Below are positions 8,090 to 17,742 of a stretch of 64,000 nucleotides of DNA, piece after piece. The number at the start of each line of letters is the position of its first letter. Position 1 is the stretch's first letter. A program made the position numbers and the translations under genes. Source of the DNA: Duganella sp. 1411 (lineage in GTDB: Bacteria; Pseudomonadota; Gammaproteobacteria; Burkholderiales; Burkholderiaceae_D); contig NZ_JAFICD010000006.1 in assembly GCF_017833525.1 (NCBI RefSeq), forward strand, positions 124,001-188,000. Reading direction: 5' to 3'. The notes under the pieces were generated by a model. The model worked only from the letters and a program-made list of their open reading frames with translations, was not told the DNA's origin and made no database searches.

Positions 8090-8863
8090 ATGCAACAGCA
8101 CGCCGTCGTCGCCCAGCAGTTCGGCCCCACCGCCAGCGCCTACCTGACCAGCACCGTCCACGCCCAGGGCGCCGATCTGGCCAGTCTGCGCGAGCTGGCC
8201 GCCGGCCTCGGCACGCCGCTGGTGCTCGACCTGGGCTGCGGCGCCGGCCACGCCAGCTTCGCCGTCGCGCCGGTGGCCAGGTCGGTGACCGCGTTCGACC
8301 TGTCGGCCGAGATGCTGGCCGTGGTGAGCGGCGCGGCGCGCGAGCGCGGCCTGCACAACATCACCACCGAACAAGGCAACGTCGCCAGCCTGCCGTTCGC
8401 CGATGCCTCGTTCTGCATGGTCGTCACGCGCTTCTCGGCGCACCACTGGCTCGACGTGCCTGCCGCGCTGCGCGAGGTCCGGCGCGTGCTCAAGCCCAAC
8501 GGCCTGCTGGTCGTCATCGACATCACCGCGCCGGAAGCGCCGCTGCACGACACCACCTTGCAGGCGGTCGAACTGCTGCGCGACGGCTCGCACGTGCGCG
8601 ACTACCGCCCGTCGGAATGGACCGCGATGCTGCAGGCGGCCGGCTTCCAGCCGGAGCGCGCCGGCGACTGGAAGCTGCAAATGGTGTTCGACGAATGGAC
8701 CGCGCGCATGCGCACGCCGGCCGAGCGGGTGGCCGCGATCCGCAGCCTGTTCGCCAGCGCGCCGCAAGAAACGCGCGACTACTTCGACGTGCGGCCAGAC
8801 GACTCGTTCACGATCGACTCGACGCTGTTCACCGCCACGCGCAATTTAGGCGAGATTTACTAG
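8090..8863 (+). CDS. Class I SAM-dependent methyltransferase (UbiE/Coq5-like fold)
   Basis: A 257-residue soluble enzyme. Motif I of the SAM site is VLDLGCGAGHASF (residues 45-57). The acidic strand end is TAFDLSAEML, and post-motif blocks include GNVASLPFADASF and REVRRVLKPNGLLVVID. This is the Methyltransf_11 pattern seen in UbiE-like enzymes. The substrate is not predictable. AGGAG lies 7 nt before the ATG. The gene is divergent from the MmyB-like regulator, which probably controls it. Confidence 0.88.
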   Translation: MQQHAVVAQQFGPTASAYLTSTVHAQGADLASLRELAAGLGTPLVLDLGCGAGHASFAVAPVARSVTAFDLSAEMLAVVSGAARERGLHNITTEQGNVASLPFADASFCMVVTRFSAHHWLDVPAALREVRRVLKPNGLLVVIDITAPEAPLHDTTLQAVELLRDGSHVRDYRPSEWTAMLQAAGFQPERAGDWKLQMVFDEWTARMRTPAERVAAIRSLFASAPQETRDYFDVRPDDSFTIDSTLFTATRNLGEIY

Positions 8864-8881
8864 GCCCACCCGTCCCGCTTA

Positions 8882-8951
8882 CCCCGTGTGCTTTTAGCGA
8901 TACGCCGGCGCCGCCGCTTAGGGGACGGACCCGGTGGGGTCCGTCCCCGGC
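8882..8951. repeat. Dispersed GC-rich repeat, family 2, copy 1
   Basis: From ACCCCGTGTGC through GCGATACGC and GCCGCTTAGGGGACGGACCC this matches the copy at 31315-31366. The right part, GGGGACGGACCC ... GGGGTCCGTCCCC, is a strong inverted repeat that can form a hairpin just after the methyltransferase stop codon. Confidence 0.65.
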
Positions 8952-8963
8952 CGGCCGTGCGGG

Positions 8964-8993
8964 TTAAAAAAAAGGCGCCGTCGCCGGCGCCTT
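8964..8993 (-). terminator. Rho-independent terminator of the peroxiredoxin gene
   Basis: On the minus strand AAGGCGCC and GGCGCCTT flank a short GC-rich loop and are followed by a run of eight or nine T residues. It is correctly placed about 25 nt after the peroxiredoxin stop codon. Confidence 0.85.
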
Positions 8994-9017
8994 CTCACTG
9001 CGTCACAGCTAGCCGGC

Positions 9018-9521
9018 TTACGCCTGGCCCAGCAGCGTCTCGGCGTTCGACACTTCGAACTTGCCGCCCTGCTCCACGTTCAGCTGCTTGACGACGCCGT
9101 CTTCGACCAGCATCGAGTAGCGCTGCGAGCGCGTGCCCATGCCGTGCTTGCTGAAGTCGGCGTCCAGGCCCAGTGCCTTGCTGTAAGCGGCGTTGCCGTC
9201 AGCCATCATGCGGACGGTGCCGGTGGCCTTCTGGTCGCGGCCCCACGCGCCCATGACGAACGCGTCGTTGACCGAGATGCACCAGATTTCATCGACGCCC
9301 TTGGCCTTCAGGTCGGCGGCGTGCTTGACGTAGCCCGGCACGTGCTGCGCCGAGCAGGTCGGGGTGTAGGCGCCCGGCAGGCCGAAGATCGCGATCTTCT
9401 TGCCCTTGACCAGGTCCTGCACGTTGAACGTGTTCGGGCCCAGCGAGCAGCCTTCGGTTTCGGTTTCGATGAATTCGGACAGGGTGCCTTCCGGCAGGGT
9501 ATCGCCAATCTTGATGGTCAT
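9018..9521 (-). CDS. Peroxiredoxin (Prx5-type redoxin)
   Basis: A 167-residue thiol peroxidase that reduces hydrogen peroxide and organic hydroperoxides. The peroxidatic cysteine is Cys56 in GLPGAYTPTCSAQHVPGY, the P-x-x-x-T-x-x-C pattern of the Prx5 group. The downstream motif GTRSQRYSMLVEDGVV fits as well. Cys25 and Cys81 are other cysteines; whether one resolves is unknown. AAGGAG precedes the ATG at 9521, which decides the start. The gene lies 140 bp after ftsZ on the same strand and ends in a clear terminator, so it may share ftsZ transcripts or have its own promoter in that gap. Confidence 0.93.
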   Translation of the reverse strand: MTIKIGDTLPEGTLSEFIETETEGCSLGPNTFNVQDLVKGKKIAIFGLPGAYTPTCSAQHVPGYVKHAADLKAKGVDEIWCISVNDAFVMGAWGRDQKATGTVRMMADGNAAYSKALGLDADFSKHGMGTRSQRYSMLVEDGVVKQLNVEQGGKFEVSNAETLLGQA

Positions 9522-9661
9522 AGTGGACTCCTTTTGTTGGGTAGTGAACGTGAAAAAGCCGCGGCAAGCGCGGCTCTTCCCGGCATAGAAGTCACAGTAT
9601 GCCTGAAGCCCGGCGTTCCTGCACAACCGTGCCGGAACGCCCAAGCGTCGTCAGGACGGAC

Positions 9662-10885
9662 TTAGTCCGCCTGCTTGCGCAGGAAGGCCGGAATGTCGTA
9701 GGTCTCCATGCCGTTCTTCTCCATCGCGCGCACCTGCTCGGAGGCCGACTCGCGACGCCATACCGCCGGCGCCTTCATGCCGTCGAAGGCCGGAGCGCCA
9801 CCGCCGCCCATGCCGCTGGTCGCACCCATCGACACGCCGGCCGACGCCGCGCCGCCCAGCGCGCCCGAAGGCATCATCGGGCTGTTGTGGGTACCGGTGC
9901 GCAGCAACTGCTGCGGCACCAGCTGCACGTGCTTCTTGTTCTTGCCCAGGCCCGTGGCGACGACGGTGACGCGGATCTCGTCGCCCATCGTGTCGTCGTA
10001 GGCGATGCCCTGGGCGATCGAGGCGTCCGGCGCGGCGAAGGCGCGCACCGCCGCCATCACTTCCTTGATCTCCTTACCCTTCAGGCCACGGCTGGCGGTC
10101 ACGTTGACCAGCACACCTCGCGCGCCCGACAGGTCGACGCCGTCCAGCAGCGGCGAGGCCACCGCCTGTTCGGCCGCGATGCGCGCGCGGTCGATGCCGG
10201 ACGCGGTCGCGGTGCCCATCATGGCCTTGCCCTGCTCGCCCATGATGGTCTTGACGTCGTTGAAGTCGACGTTGATGTGGCCCGGCACGTTGATGATCTC
10301 GGCGATACCGGCGACGGCGTTGTTGAGCACATCGTCGGCGTGCTGCAGCCATTCGATCAGCGATTCGTCCTCGTAGATCTCTTCGAGCTTCTCGTTCAGG
10401 ATCACGATCAGCGAATCGACGTGCTGCGACAGCTGCTCCAGGCCTTCGTCGGCGATGTCCATGCACTTCTGGCCTTCGTGCGAGAACGGCTTCGACACCA
10501 CGGCCACGGTCAGCGCGCCGAGCGACTTGGCCACTTCGGCCACGATCGGCGCGGCGCCGGTGCCGGTGCCGCCGCCCATGCCGGCGGCGATGAACACCAT
10601 GTGAGCGCCGCGCAGCGCGTCCTCGATGCGCGAACGCGAGTCCTCGGCCAGCTTGCGGCCGACGTCCGGCTTCATACCCGCACCCAGGCCGGTCTCGCCG
10701 ATCTGGATGACGTTGTGCGCGCGCGAGGTCGACAGCGCCTGCGCGTCGGTGTTGGCGGCGATGAACTCCACGCCGGACATGCCTTTAACGATCATGTGTT
10801 GAACTGCGTTGCCACCTGCTCCGCCGACTCCGACGACCTTGATGACGGTACCCAAAGCTGCGTTATCGACCATATCAAACTCCAT
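9662..10885 (-). CDS. ftsZ: Cell division protein FtsZ
   Basis: Tubulin-like GTPase that forms the division ring; 407 residues. The tubulin signature GGGTGTG is at residues 104-110, after the N-terminal GGAGGNAV loop. The conserved C-terminal peptide DIPAFLRKQAD, which binds FtsA and ZipA-like partners, closes the protein after a Gly/Ala/Met-rich linker. GGGAG lies 7 nt before the ATG at 10885. It is the last dcw gene and is separated from ftsA by 144 bp containing a long hairpin, so its expression is probably partly independent of the upstream operon. Confidence 0.98.
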   Translation of the reverse strand: MEFDMVDNAALGTVIKVVGVGGAGGNAVQHMIVKGMSGVEFIAANTDAQALSTSRAHNVIQIGETGLGAGMKPDVGRKLAEDSRSRIEDALRGAHMVFIAAGMGGGTGTGAAPIVAEVAKSLGALTVAVVSKPFSHEGQKCMDIADEGLEQLSQHVDSLIVILNEKLEEIYEDESLIEWLQHADDVLNNAVAGIAEIINVPGHINVDFNDVKTIMGEQGKAMMGTATASGIDRARIAAEQAVASPLLDGVDLSGARGVLVNVTASRGLKGKEIKEVMAAVRAFAAPDASIAQGIAYDDTMGDEIRVTVVATGLGKNKKHVQLVPQQLLRTGTHNSPMMPSGALGGAASAGVSMGATSGMGGGGAPAFDGMKAPAVWRRESASEQVRAMEKNGMETYDIPAFLRKQAD

Positions 10886-10905
10886 GATGTGCTCCCTATC
10901 AGAAT

Positions 10906-10961
10906 GCGGTTTTCAAGCGCCAGTCCTCATATTGGTAGAAGAACTGGGGATTGAAAACTGC
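10906..10961 (-). promoter_or_regulatory. Long hairpin in the ftsA-ftsZ gap (ftsZ leader)
   Basis: Arms at 10906-10916 and 10951-10961 (GCGGTTTTCAA and TTGAAAACTGC, one mismatch) enclose a second pair, CCAGT (10920-10924) and ACTGG (10943-10947). There is no T tract toward ftsZ. It could be an RNA structure in the ftsZ leader or an operator; nothing in the sequence decides this. Confidence 0.5.
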
Positions 10962-11029
10962 GGTTTCAATTTAAAAAAAATTTAGTGAAAAAACCACCCG
11001 TTTTTGCTTCGTCTTTTACTCGTACCGCT

Positions 11030-12262
11030 TTAGAAATTACCGAGGAACCATTCCTTCATGCGCTGCCATACCGCCTTCACCGACCCATCCTGGCGCGTGA
11101 CGATATGCCCGCGCAGGTACTGCTTTTTCGCTTCCAACAACAGGCCAAGCACGGTCGCGTAGCGCGGGCTGCGCACCACGTCGGCCAGCTGGCCGCGGTA
11201 GTCCGGCGTGCCAAGGCGCGCCGGCTTGAGGAAGATGTCCTCCGCCATCTCGACCATGCCCGGCATGATCGCCGTGCCGCCGGTCAGCACGATGCCCGAC
11301 GAGAGCACGCCCTCGTAGCCGGACTCGCGCACCACCTGGTGCACCATCGCGAACAGCTCCTCAACGCGCGGCTCGATCACCGCCGCCAGCGCCTGGCGCG
11401 ACAGGTTGCGCGGACCGCGATCGCCCAAGCCCGGCACCTCCAGGCTCTCGCCCGGATCGGCCAGCACCTGCTTGGCCACGCCGTAGCGGATCTTGATCTC
11501 TTCGGCTTCCGAGGTCGGCGTGCGCAGCGCCATCGCGATGTCGTTGGTGATCTGGTCGCCGGCGATCGGGATCACGGCGGTGTGGCGGATCGCGCCGTCG
11601 GAGAACACCGCCACGTCGGTGGTGCCGCCGCCGATGTCGATCAACACCACGCCCAGTTCCTTTTCGTCGGGCGTGAGCACGGCGTCGGCCGATGCCATCG
11701 GCTGCAAAATCAGGTCGGACACTTCCAGCCCGCAGCGGCGCACGCACTTGACGATGTTCTGCACCGCCGACACGGCGCCGGTGACGATATGGACCTTCAC
11801 CTCCAGACGGATGCCGCTCATGCCGATCGGTTCGCGCACATCCTCCTGGCTGTCGACGATGAACTCCTGCGGCACCGTGTGCAGCAGCTGTTGATCCGTC
11901 GGGATGTTAACCGCCTTTGCCGTTTCGATGACGCGCGCCACGTCGGTCGCCGTCACTTCCTTTTCCTTGATCGCCACCATGCCGCTCGAATTGAAGCTGC
12001 GGATATGGCTGCCCGCGATGCCCGCGTAGACATTGCGGATCTTGCAGTCGGCCATCAGCTCCGCTTCTTCCAGCGCGCGCTGGATCGATTCGACGGTCGC
12101 TTCGATGTTGACCACCACGCCCTTCTTCAGGCCTTTCGATTCGTGCTGACCCAGCCCGATCACCTCGTGGCGTCCATCGCCCATCACCTCGGCCACCACG
12201 GCCACCACTTTCGAGGTGCCGATGTCGAGACCGACGATCAGGTTTTTAGCGTCTTTTGTCAT
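11030..12262 (-). CDS. ftsA: Cell division protein FtsA
   Basis: Actin-like ATPase that tethers FtsZ to the membrane; 410 residues. Nucleotide-binding blocks are visible: LIVGLDIGTSKVVAVV (phosphate 1, residues 8-23), VVLIDIGGGTTDVAVF (phosphate 2) and SSGIVLTGGTAIMPG (adenosine). The C-terminal amphipathic membrane-targeting helix is VWQRMKEWFLGNF. It lies 12 nt after ftsQ. A 144-bp gap with a hairpin follows before ftsZ. Confidence 0.98.
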   Translation of the reverse strand: MTKDAKNLIVGLDIGTSKVVAVVAEVMGDGRHEVIGLGQHESKGLKKGVVVNIEATVESIQRALEEAELMADCKIRNVYAGIAGSHIRSFNSSGMVAIKEKEVTATDVARVIETAKAVNIPTDQQLLHTVPQEFIVDSQEDVREPIGMSGIRLEVKVHIVTGAVSAVQNIVKCVRRCGLEVSDLILQPMASADAVLTPDEKELGVVLIDIGGGTTDVAVFSDGAIRHTAVIPIAGDQITNDIAMALRTPTSEAEEIKIRYGVAKQVLADPGESLEVPGLGDRGPRNLSRQALAAVIEPRVEELFAMVHQVVRESGYEGVLSSGIVLTGGTAIMPGMVEMAEDIFLKPARLGTPDYRGQLADVVRSPRYATVLGLLLEAKKQYLRGHIVTRQDGSVKAVWQRMKEWFLGNF

Positions 12263-12274
12263 GTCTGTTGCTAC

Positions 12275-13081
12275 CTAGTGTTGGGGTTTAACGCTTATCG
12301 TTTTTTTTGCTGCCGGTTTTGGCTTCACGCCCTCTTTCGGAATCTTCAATCCCGTCGCGCTCAGGGCCAAGCCGTTCTGGTACCGCATATCTATCGTCTC
12401 TATATCGGACAGGTGCTCCACCAGTTGCGGATAAATCCCCGTCAGCCGGTCCACCCTTTCCTTCAACGTGGTGCTGGTCTGCTCGCGCCCCAGCGCCACG
12501 CTCATGCCGTTGTTGAGCCGTACCGTCCACGCGTAGCGGCTCGACAGCGACAACGCCTCCGGCACCAGCTTGAGCGGCGCGAACCAGCCACGCAGCTCGT
12601 CGTACCGCGACAGCACTTCCTTCTCGCTGCCTTCCGGTCCGTCGAACGCCGGCAGGTCGTGATCCTCTTCCGCCTCGGCCAGGTTGGCGGTGAACACGTC
12701 GCCCTTGGTCGACAGCAGCCGTCCGTCCTCGCCCCACGTGCCCAGCGCCTCATGCTCCTCCAGCGCCACGATCAACTGATCGGGCCACTCGCGGCGCACC
12801 GTTGCGCGGCGTACCCAGGGCACCGATTCGAACGCCTGGCGCACCGCGTCCAGGTTGGTCGTGAAGAAGTTGCCCTTGATGCGGCCCAGCGCGTTGTTGC
12901 GCAAGGTCAGATGGTTCACGTGCTGTAACTCGTCATGCCCGATGCTCTCGATACGAATGGTGCGCAGGTTGAACGCCGGGCGCTGCGCCACCCACCACAC
13001 GCCGGCGGCGATGCATGCCAACAGCACCAGGGCGAAAATGCCGTTGGCGGTTGCATTCAAGGCTTTAGCGTCTTGCCACAT
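12275..13081 (-). CDS. ftsQ: Cell division protein FtsQ
   Basis: Bitopic divisome protein that links early and late division proteins through FtsB/FtsL. The 268-residue product has a short cytoplasmic part, one membrane helix (about residues 14-34, GIFALVLLACIAAGVWWVA), a POTRA domain (about 38-105, FNLRTIRIESIG to VRREWPDQLIVALEEHEALGTW) and an FtsQ-type beta domain. A basic tail follows (KPKPAAKKTISVKPQH). It starts 7 nt after the ddl stop codon. Confidence 0.95.
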   Translation of the reverse strand: MWQDAKALNATANGIFALVLLACIAAGVWWVAQRPAFNLRTIRIESIGHDELQHVNHLTLRNNALGRIKGNFFTTNLDAVRQAFESVPWVRRATVRREWPDQLIVALEEHEALGTWGEDGRLLSTKGDVFTANLAEAEEDHDLPAFDGPEGSEKEVLSRYDELRGWFAPLKLVPEALSLSSRYAWTVRLNNGMSVALGREQTSTTLKERVDRLTGIYPQLVEHLSDIETIDMRYQNGLALSATGLKIPKEGVKPKPAAKKTISVKPQH

Positions 13082-13088
13082 CTGCTGC

Positions 13089-14048
13089 TTATCCCTTCAT
13101 CTTCAAACAGGCCGTGCGCAGGATTTCCACGCACAGGTCTTCATAGCTGATGCCCGTCGCGCGCGCCGCCATCGGCACCAGCGAGTGGCCGGTCATGCCG
13201 GGCGAGGTGTTCACCTCTAGCAGGAAGGGCTTCTGATCGCGCTCGCGCAGCAGCACGTCGACCCGTCCCCAGCCCTGGCAACCGAGCGCGCGGTACGCCG
13301 CCACGGCGATGCGCTGCATCTCGGCGCTCAGCGCGTCCGGCAGCACCGCCGGACAAACGTATTTGACGTCGTCGGTGAAGTACTTGTTCTGATAGTCGTA
13401 GTTACCGGCCGGCGCGATGATCTCGACGATCGGCAGCGCGCGCGCGTCGGCGCCGCCACCCAGCATCGCGACCGTGAACTCGCGGCCGGTGACGAATTCC
13501 TCCGCCAGCACCGAGTGGTCCAGCGCGGCGGCGATATCGTAGGCGGCCTTGAATTCCTCGGTCGCGTTGACCTTGGTGATGCCGATGGTCGAGCCCTCGT
13601 GCGGCGGCTTGACGATCAGCGGCAGGCCCAGATCGGCGGCGACCTTGGCCAGGTCCGAGTTCGCGTCCAGCACCGCATAGTTGGGCGTCGGCAGGCCGGC
13701 GGCCAGCCACACGATCTTGGTGGTGATCTTGTCCATGCCGACCGAGCTGGCCATCACGCCGCTGCCGGTGTAGGGAATGCCCAGCAGTTCCAGCGCGCCC
13801 TGCAGGCTGCCGTCCTCGCCGTAGCGGCCGTGCAGCGCGATGAACACGCGGTCGAATTTTTCCGCCGCCAGTTCGGCCAGCGAACGTTCGGCGGTATCGA
13901 AAGGATGGGCGTCCACGCCCTTGCTGCGCAGCGCCGCCAGCACGCCGGTGCCGGACATGAGGGAGACTTCGCGCTCGGCGGAACGGCCGCCGAGCAGCAC
14001 GCCGACCTTGCCGAAAGCTTTTACATCAACAGGAGTAAGCTGGTTCAC
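13089..14048 (-). CDS. ddl: D-alanine--D-alanine ligase
   Basis: ATP-grasp enzyme that makes the D-Ala-D-Ala dipeptide for peptidoglycan. The 319-residue product shows [48 protein letters not shown] and the C-terminal [15 protein letters not shown]. Its place between murC and ftsQ is that of ddlB in the E. coli cluster. Only 2 nt separate it from murC. Confidence 0.97.
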   Translation of the reverse strand: MNQLTPVDVKAFGKVGVLLGGRSAEREVSLMSGTGVLAALRSKGVDAHPFDTAERSLAELAAEKFDRVFIALHGRYGEDGSLQGALELLGIPYTGSGVMASSVGMDKITTKIVWLAAGLPTPNYAVLDANSDLAKVAADLGLPLIVKPPHEGSTIGITKVNATEEFKAAYDIAAALDHSVLAEEFVTGREFTVAMLGGGADARALPIVEIIAPAGNYDYQNKYFTDDVKYVCPAVLPDALSAEMQRIAVAAYRALGCQGWGRVDVLLRERDQKPFLLEVNTSPGMTGHSLVPMAARATGISYEDLCVEILRTACLKMKG

Positions 14049-14050
14049 GA

Positions 14051-15442
14051 TCAGACCTTTGGATAATTAGTCAGTTTGGCCGGGACGCCGCTGATCGAGC
14101 CTGCGCCCATGGTGATGACGACGTCGCCGTCGCGCACCACACCCATGATGGTTTCCGGCATATCGCCGATTGCTTCCACAAAAATCGGTTCCGTCTTGCC
14201 GCGCGCGCGCAGGGCGTGCGCCAGCGCGCGGCCGTCGGCCGCCACGATGGGCGCCTCGCCGGCGGCGTAGACTTCGGCCAGCACCAGCACGTCCGGCGTG
14301 CCGAGCACCTTGACGAAGTCCTCGAACAGGTCGCGCGTGCGACTGAAGCGGTGCGGCTGGAACGCCAGCACCAGGCGGCGGCCGGGATAGGCGGCGCGCG
14401 CGGCGGCGGTGGTCACTTCCATCTCCAGCGGATGGTGGCCGAAATCGTCCACCAGCGTGAAGCTTCCGCCGCCCGGGATCGCGACCTCGCCGTATTTGGT
14501 GAAGCGGCGGCCGACGCCGGCGAAACCGGCCAGGCCGGCCTGGGTGGCGCTGTCCTCGATGCCGATCTCGCGGGCGATGGCGATCGCCGAGCAGGCGTTC
14601 TGCACGTTGTGCATGCCGGGCTGGTTCAGCACCACGTCCAGGTCCGGATAGCCTTCCTGGATGACGGTGAAGTGCATCTCCACGCCGACCGCGCGCGCGT
14701 TCACGGCGCGCACTTCGGCGTCCTCGTGGAAGCCGTAGGTGGTCACCGGCTTGGTCACGTGGGGAATGATCGAGCGCACATTGGCGTCGTCGATGCACAG
14801 CATGGCGCGGCCGTAGAACGGCAGGCGGTGCGTGAAGTGCACGAAAGCCTGCTTGAGCTTTTCGAAATCGTGCTCGTAGGTTTCCATGTGGTCGGCGTCG
14901 ATGTTGGTGATCACCTCGATCATCGGCGTCAGGTTCAGGAACGAGGCGTCCGATTCGTCGGCTTCCGCCACCAGATACTCGCCGCTGCCCAGTTTGGCGT
15001 TGGCGCCGGCGGCCGTCAGGCGGCCGCCGATGACGAAGGTCGGGTCCAGGCCGCCCTGCGCCAGCACCGACGCCACCAGGCTGGTGGTGGTGGTCTTACC
15101 GTGCGTGCCGGCGATGGCGATGCCGCGCTTCAGGCGCATCAACTCGCCCAGCATCACCGCGCGCGGCACGATGGGGATCTTGCGGCTGCGCGCGGCGACG
15201 ATTTCAGGATTATCCTGTTGTACAGCGGTCGAGGTCACGACGGCGTCGGCGTCGCCGATGTTTTCGGTCGCGTGGCCCTGGAACACTTTCGCGCCCATGT
15301 CCGCCAGGCGCTGGGTGACAGCGTTGCTGCCCAGGTCCGAGCCGGAGACGGTGTAGCCGAGCGTGAGCAGCACTTCGGCGATGCCGCTCATGCCGCTGCC
15401 GCCGATGCCGACGAAGTGTATGTTCTGTACTTTATGCTTCAC
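14051..15442 (-). CDS. murC: UDP-N-acetylmuramate--L-alanine ligase
   Basis: Adds L-Ala to UDP-MurNAc in the cytoplasm. The 463-residue product starts with the Rossmann-like [18 protein letters not shown] (residues 8-25) and has the Mur-ligase P-loop GTHGKTTTT near residue 113. Later blocks are [20 protein letters not shown] and [14 protein letters not shown]. It sits 3 nt after murG and 2 nt before ddl, clearly in one operon. Confidence 0.98.
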   Translation of the reverse strand: MKHKVQNIHFVGIGGSGMSGIAEVLLTLGYTVSGSDLGSNAVTQRLADMGAKVFQGHATENIGDADAVVTSTAVQQDNPEIVAARSRKIPIVPRAVMLGELMRLKRGIAIAGTHGKTTTTSLVASVLAQGGLDPTFVIGGRLTAAGANAKLGSGEYLVAEADESDASFLNLTPMIEVITNIDADHMETYEHDFEKLKQAFVHFTHRLPFYGRAMLCIDDANVRSIIPHVTKPVTTYGFHEDAEVRAVNARAVGVEMHFTVIQEGYPDLDVVLNQPGMHNVQNACSAIAIAREIGIEDSATQAGLAGFAGVGRRFTKYGEVAIPGGGSFTLVDDFGHHPLEMEVTTAAARAAYPGRRLVLAFQPHRFSRTRDLFEDFVKVLGTPDVLVLAEVYAAGEAPIVAADGRALAHALRARGKTEPIFVEAIGDMPETIMGVVRDGDVVITMGAGSISGVPAKLTNYPKV

Positions 15443-15445
15443 TGC

Positions 15446-16525
15446 TTAACCTTTAACCTTTGCCAGTTTTTCCAATACCTGCGCGATCGATTCGTTCGCA
15501 TCGCGTTTTCCCACCTTGTGCGCCGCCGTCGCCATCGTCAGGCAGGCGGTACGCGTCAGCGTTTCGAGCAGCGTCGCCACACTGCGCGCGCTCATTTCCG
15601 TCTGCGGCATATGGATCGCCGCGTTTTGCTTGGCCATCCACTGCGCGTTGTCGCGCTGATGGCTGGTGGTCGACGCCACCAGCGGCACCAGCACGCTGGC
15701 CACGCCGGCGGCGGTCAGCTCCGACACGGTGATGGCGCCGGCGCGGCAGATCACCACGTCGGCCGCGCTGTAGGCGGCGGCCATGTCGTCGATGAAGTCG
15801 ACCACGTTGGCGTGCACGCCGGCCTGCGCGTACGACGCGCGCAACGCGTCGATATTCTTCTTGCCCGACTGGTGCGTCACCAGCGGACGCTGTTCGGCCG
15901 GGATCAGCGCCAGCGCCGCCGGCAGGTTGTCGTTGAGCGCCTTCGCGCCCAGGCTGCCGCCGACAACCAGTATCCGCAGCGGACCTTCGCGGCCGGCGAA
16001 ACGCTGCGCCGGCAAGGCCATGTCCAGGATCTCCTTGCGCACCGGATTGCCGGTGACGACGGCCTTGCCGGCGGCCTTGCCGAAATCGGCCGGGAAGCCG
16101 AAGCACACTTGGTCCGCGAACGGCACCAGCGTCTTGTTCGACAACAGCAGCGCCGCATCGGCGTTGACCAGCGCCAGCGGCACGCCGCCCATGCGCGCCA
16201 TCAGGCCGCCCGGCACCGTCACGTAACCGCCCATGCCCAGCACCACGTCCGGCTTGCGCTTGCCGATGTAGCCGCGGCAGGCGATGAAGGCCTTGACCAT
16301 CTTCAGCGCGCCGCCGAGCGAGTGCTTCAAGCCCTTGCCGCGCATGCCGGTGAAGTCGATGCTGTCCATCGCGATGCCGTGCTTGGGCACCAAGTCCTGT
16401 TCCATGCCGGCGGAGGTGCCCAGCCAGGTCACGTCCCAGCCGCGCGCGCGCATCGTCTGCGCGATCGCCAGGCCGGGGAAAATGTGACCGCCGGTGCCGG
16501 CCGCCATGATCATCAATCGTTTCAT
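15446..16525 (-). CDS. murG: Lipid II synthase MurG (GlcNAc transferase)
   Basis: GT28 glycosyltransferase at the inner membrane that adds GlcNAc to lipid I. The 359-residue product has the glycine-rich [15 protein letters not shown] (residues 8-22), a hydrophobic membrane-association patch ([16 protein letters not shown]), [17 protein letters not shown] and the UDP-GlcNAc site [17 protein letters not shown]. Its start overlaps the ftsW stop codon in ATGA. Confidence 0.98.
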   Translation of the reverse strand: MKRLMIMAAGTGGHIFPGLAIAQTMRARGWDVTWLGTSAGMEQDLVPKHGIAMDSIDFTGMRGKGLKHSLGGALKMVKAFIACRGYIGKRKPDVVLGMGGYVTVPGGLMARMGGVPLALVNADAALLLSNKTLVPFADQVCFGFPADFGKAAGKAVVTGNPVRKEILDMALPAQRFAGREGPLRILVVGGSLGAKALNDNLPAALALIPAEQRPLVTHQSGKKNIDALRASYAQAGVHANVVDFIDDMAAAYSAADVVICRAGAITVSELTAAGVASVLVPLVASTTSHQRDNAQWMAKQNAAIHMPQTEMSARSVATLLETLTRTACLTMATAAHKVGKRDANESIAQVLEKLAKVKG

Positions 16526-17742
16526 AATCTACCGCCACGCATCAGGACCCGGTTCTCGTAGTCGATCCGGAGCAGGATCGCGAGTCCGACGCAGTTAATC
16601 ACCACACCCGTGCCGCCATAGCTCATCAGCGGCAAGGTCAGGCCCTTGGTCGGCAGCAGGCCAAGGTTCACACCCATGTTAATAAACGTCTGCACGCCGA
16701 TCCAGATGCCGATGCCCTTGGCCGTCAGGCCGGCGAAGGTCTGGTCGATGGCGATGGCCTGGCGGCCGATATCGAAGGCGCGCTTGATAATCCAGTAGAA
16801 CAGCGCGATCACCACCAGCACGCCGACCAGGCCCAGTTCCTCGCCGATCACCGCCAGCAGGAAGTCGGTGTGCGCCTCCGGCAGGTAGTGCAGCTTCTCG
16901 ACGCTGCCGCCCAGGCCCACGCCGAAGATTTCGCCACGGCCGAACGCGATCAGCGAATGGGTCAGCTGGTAAGCCTTGTTCAGGGCGTTGTCCTCTTCCC
17001 ACGGATTGAGGTAGGCGAAGTAGCGCTCGCGCCGGAACTTCGACAGCGCGATAATCGAACCGAAGATCACCACCAGCACCGCGCCGATGCCGCCGAACCA
17101 GATGGCGTTGATCCCGCCCAGGAACAGGATGCCCATGGCGATGCAGACGATCACGCCGAACGCGCCCAGATCCGGCTCCAGCAGCAGCAACAGGCCGACA
17201 AAGCCGACCGCCGCCGCCATCGGCATGAAGCCCTTGGTCAGCTTGTGCATGTACTGCTGCTTGCGCACCGTGTAGTCGGCCGCGTACAGCACCGCCACCA
17301 CTTTCATCAGCTCCGACGGCTGGACGTTGAACACCTTCAGCGACAGCCAGCGGCGGCCGCCGTTGACGACCACGCCCAGGCCGGGAATGAGCACCATCAC
17401 CAGCAGCACCAGGGTGCCGATGAACAGATACGGCGCCGCCTTCTGCAAGTCGGAGACGCGCGTGCGGAAGACGAACAGGCCGACCACCAGCGACACGGCG
17501 ATGAACATCGCCTGGCGCTGCAGGAAGTAGGTGTTCTGCCAGCGGATGTAGTTGGCGAACTTGGGCGAATCGGGCAGCGAGATCGACGCCGAATACACCA
17601 TCACCATCCCCAGTAGCATCAGCAACAAGGTGACCCAGACCAGCGGCTGGTCGTACTCCATCATCTTCGATTGCCGCGCGCGGCTGTCTATCGACGGTAC
17701 CGTCGATTTCGCGCCAAAACGGAACGGCAGCTGGAGCGGCAT
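16522..17742 (-). CDS. ftsW: Peptidoglycan glycosyltransferase FtsW
   Basis: SEDS-family septal peptidoglycan polymerase with about ten membrane helices, 406 residues. Characteristic blocks are [49 protein letters not shown] and [11 protein letters not shown]. The start is the ATG at 17742, which shares one base with the murD stop (TGATG). An open frame extends far upstream over murD but encodes only a shadow. It works with FtsI (PBP3), encoded in the same operon. Confidence 0.97.
   Translation of the reverse strand: MPLQLPFRFGAKSTVPSIDSRARQSKMMEYDQPLVWVTLLLMLLGMVMVYSASISLPDSPKFANYIRWQNTYFLQRQAMFIAVSLVVGLFVFRTRVSDLQKAAPYLFIGTLVLLVMVLIPGLGVVVNGGRRWLSLKVFNVQPSELMKVVAVLYAADYTVRKQQYMHKLTKGFMPMAAAVGFVGLLLLLEPDLGAFGVIVCIAMGILFLGGINAIWFGGIGAVLVVIFGSIIALSKFRRERYFAYLNPWEEDNALNKAYQLTHSLIAFGRGEIFGVGLGGSVEKLHYLPEAHTDFLLAVIGEELGLVGVLVVIALFYWIIKRAFDIGRQAIAIDQTFAGLTAKGIGIWIGVQTFINMGVNLGLLPTKGLTLPLMSYGGTGVVINCVGLAILLRIDYENRVLMRGGRL

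Noticed and set aside
14216-16561. A 781-codon open frame on the + strand opposite murC and murG, and similar long frames at 10985-12928, 17805-19847 and 23447-25567
   Set aside because: They lie exactly antisense to secure dcw genes, have arginine/histidine/glutamine-rich low-complexity translations and no ribosome sites; GC-rich codon bias keeps the reverse frame open.
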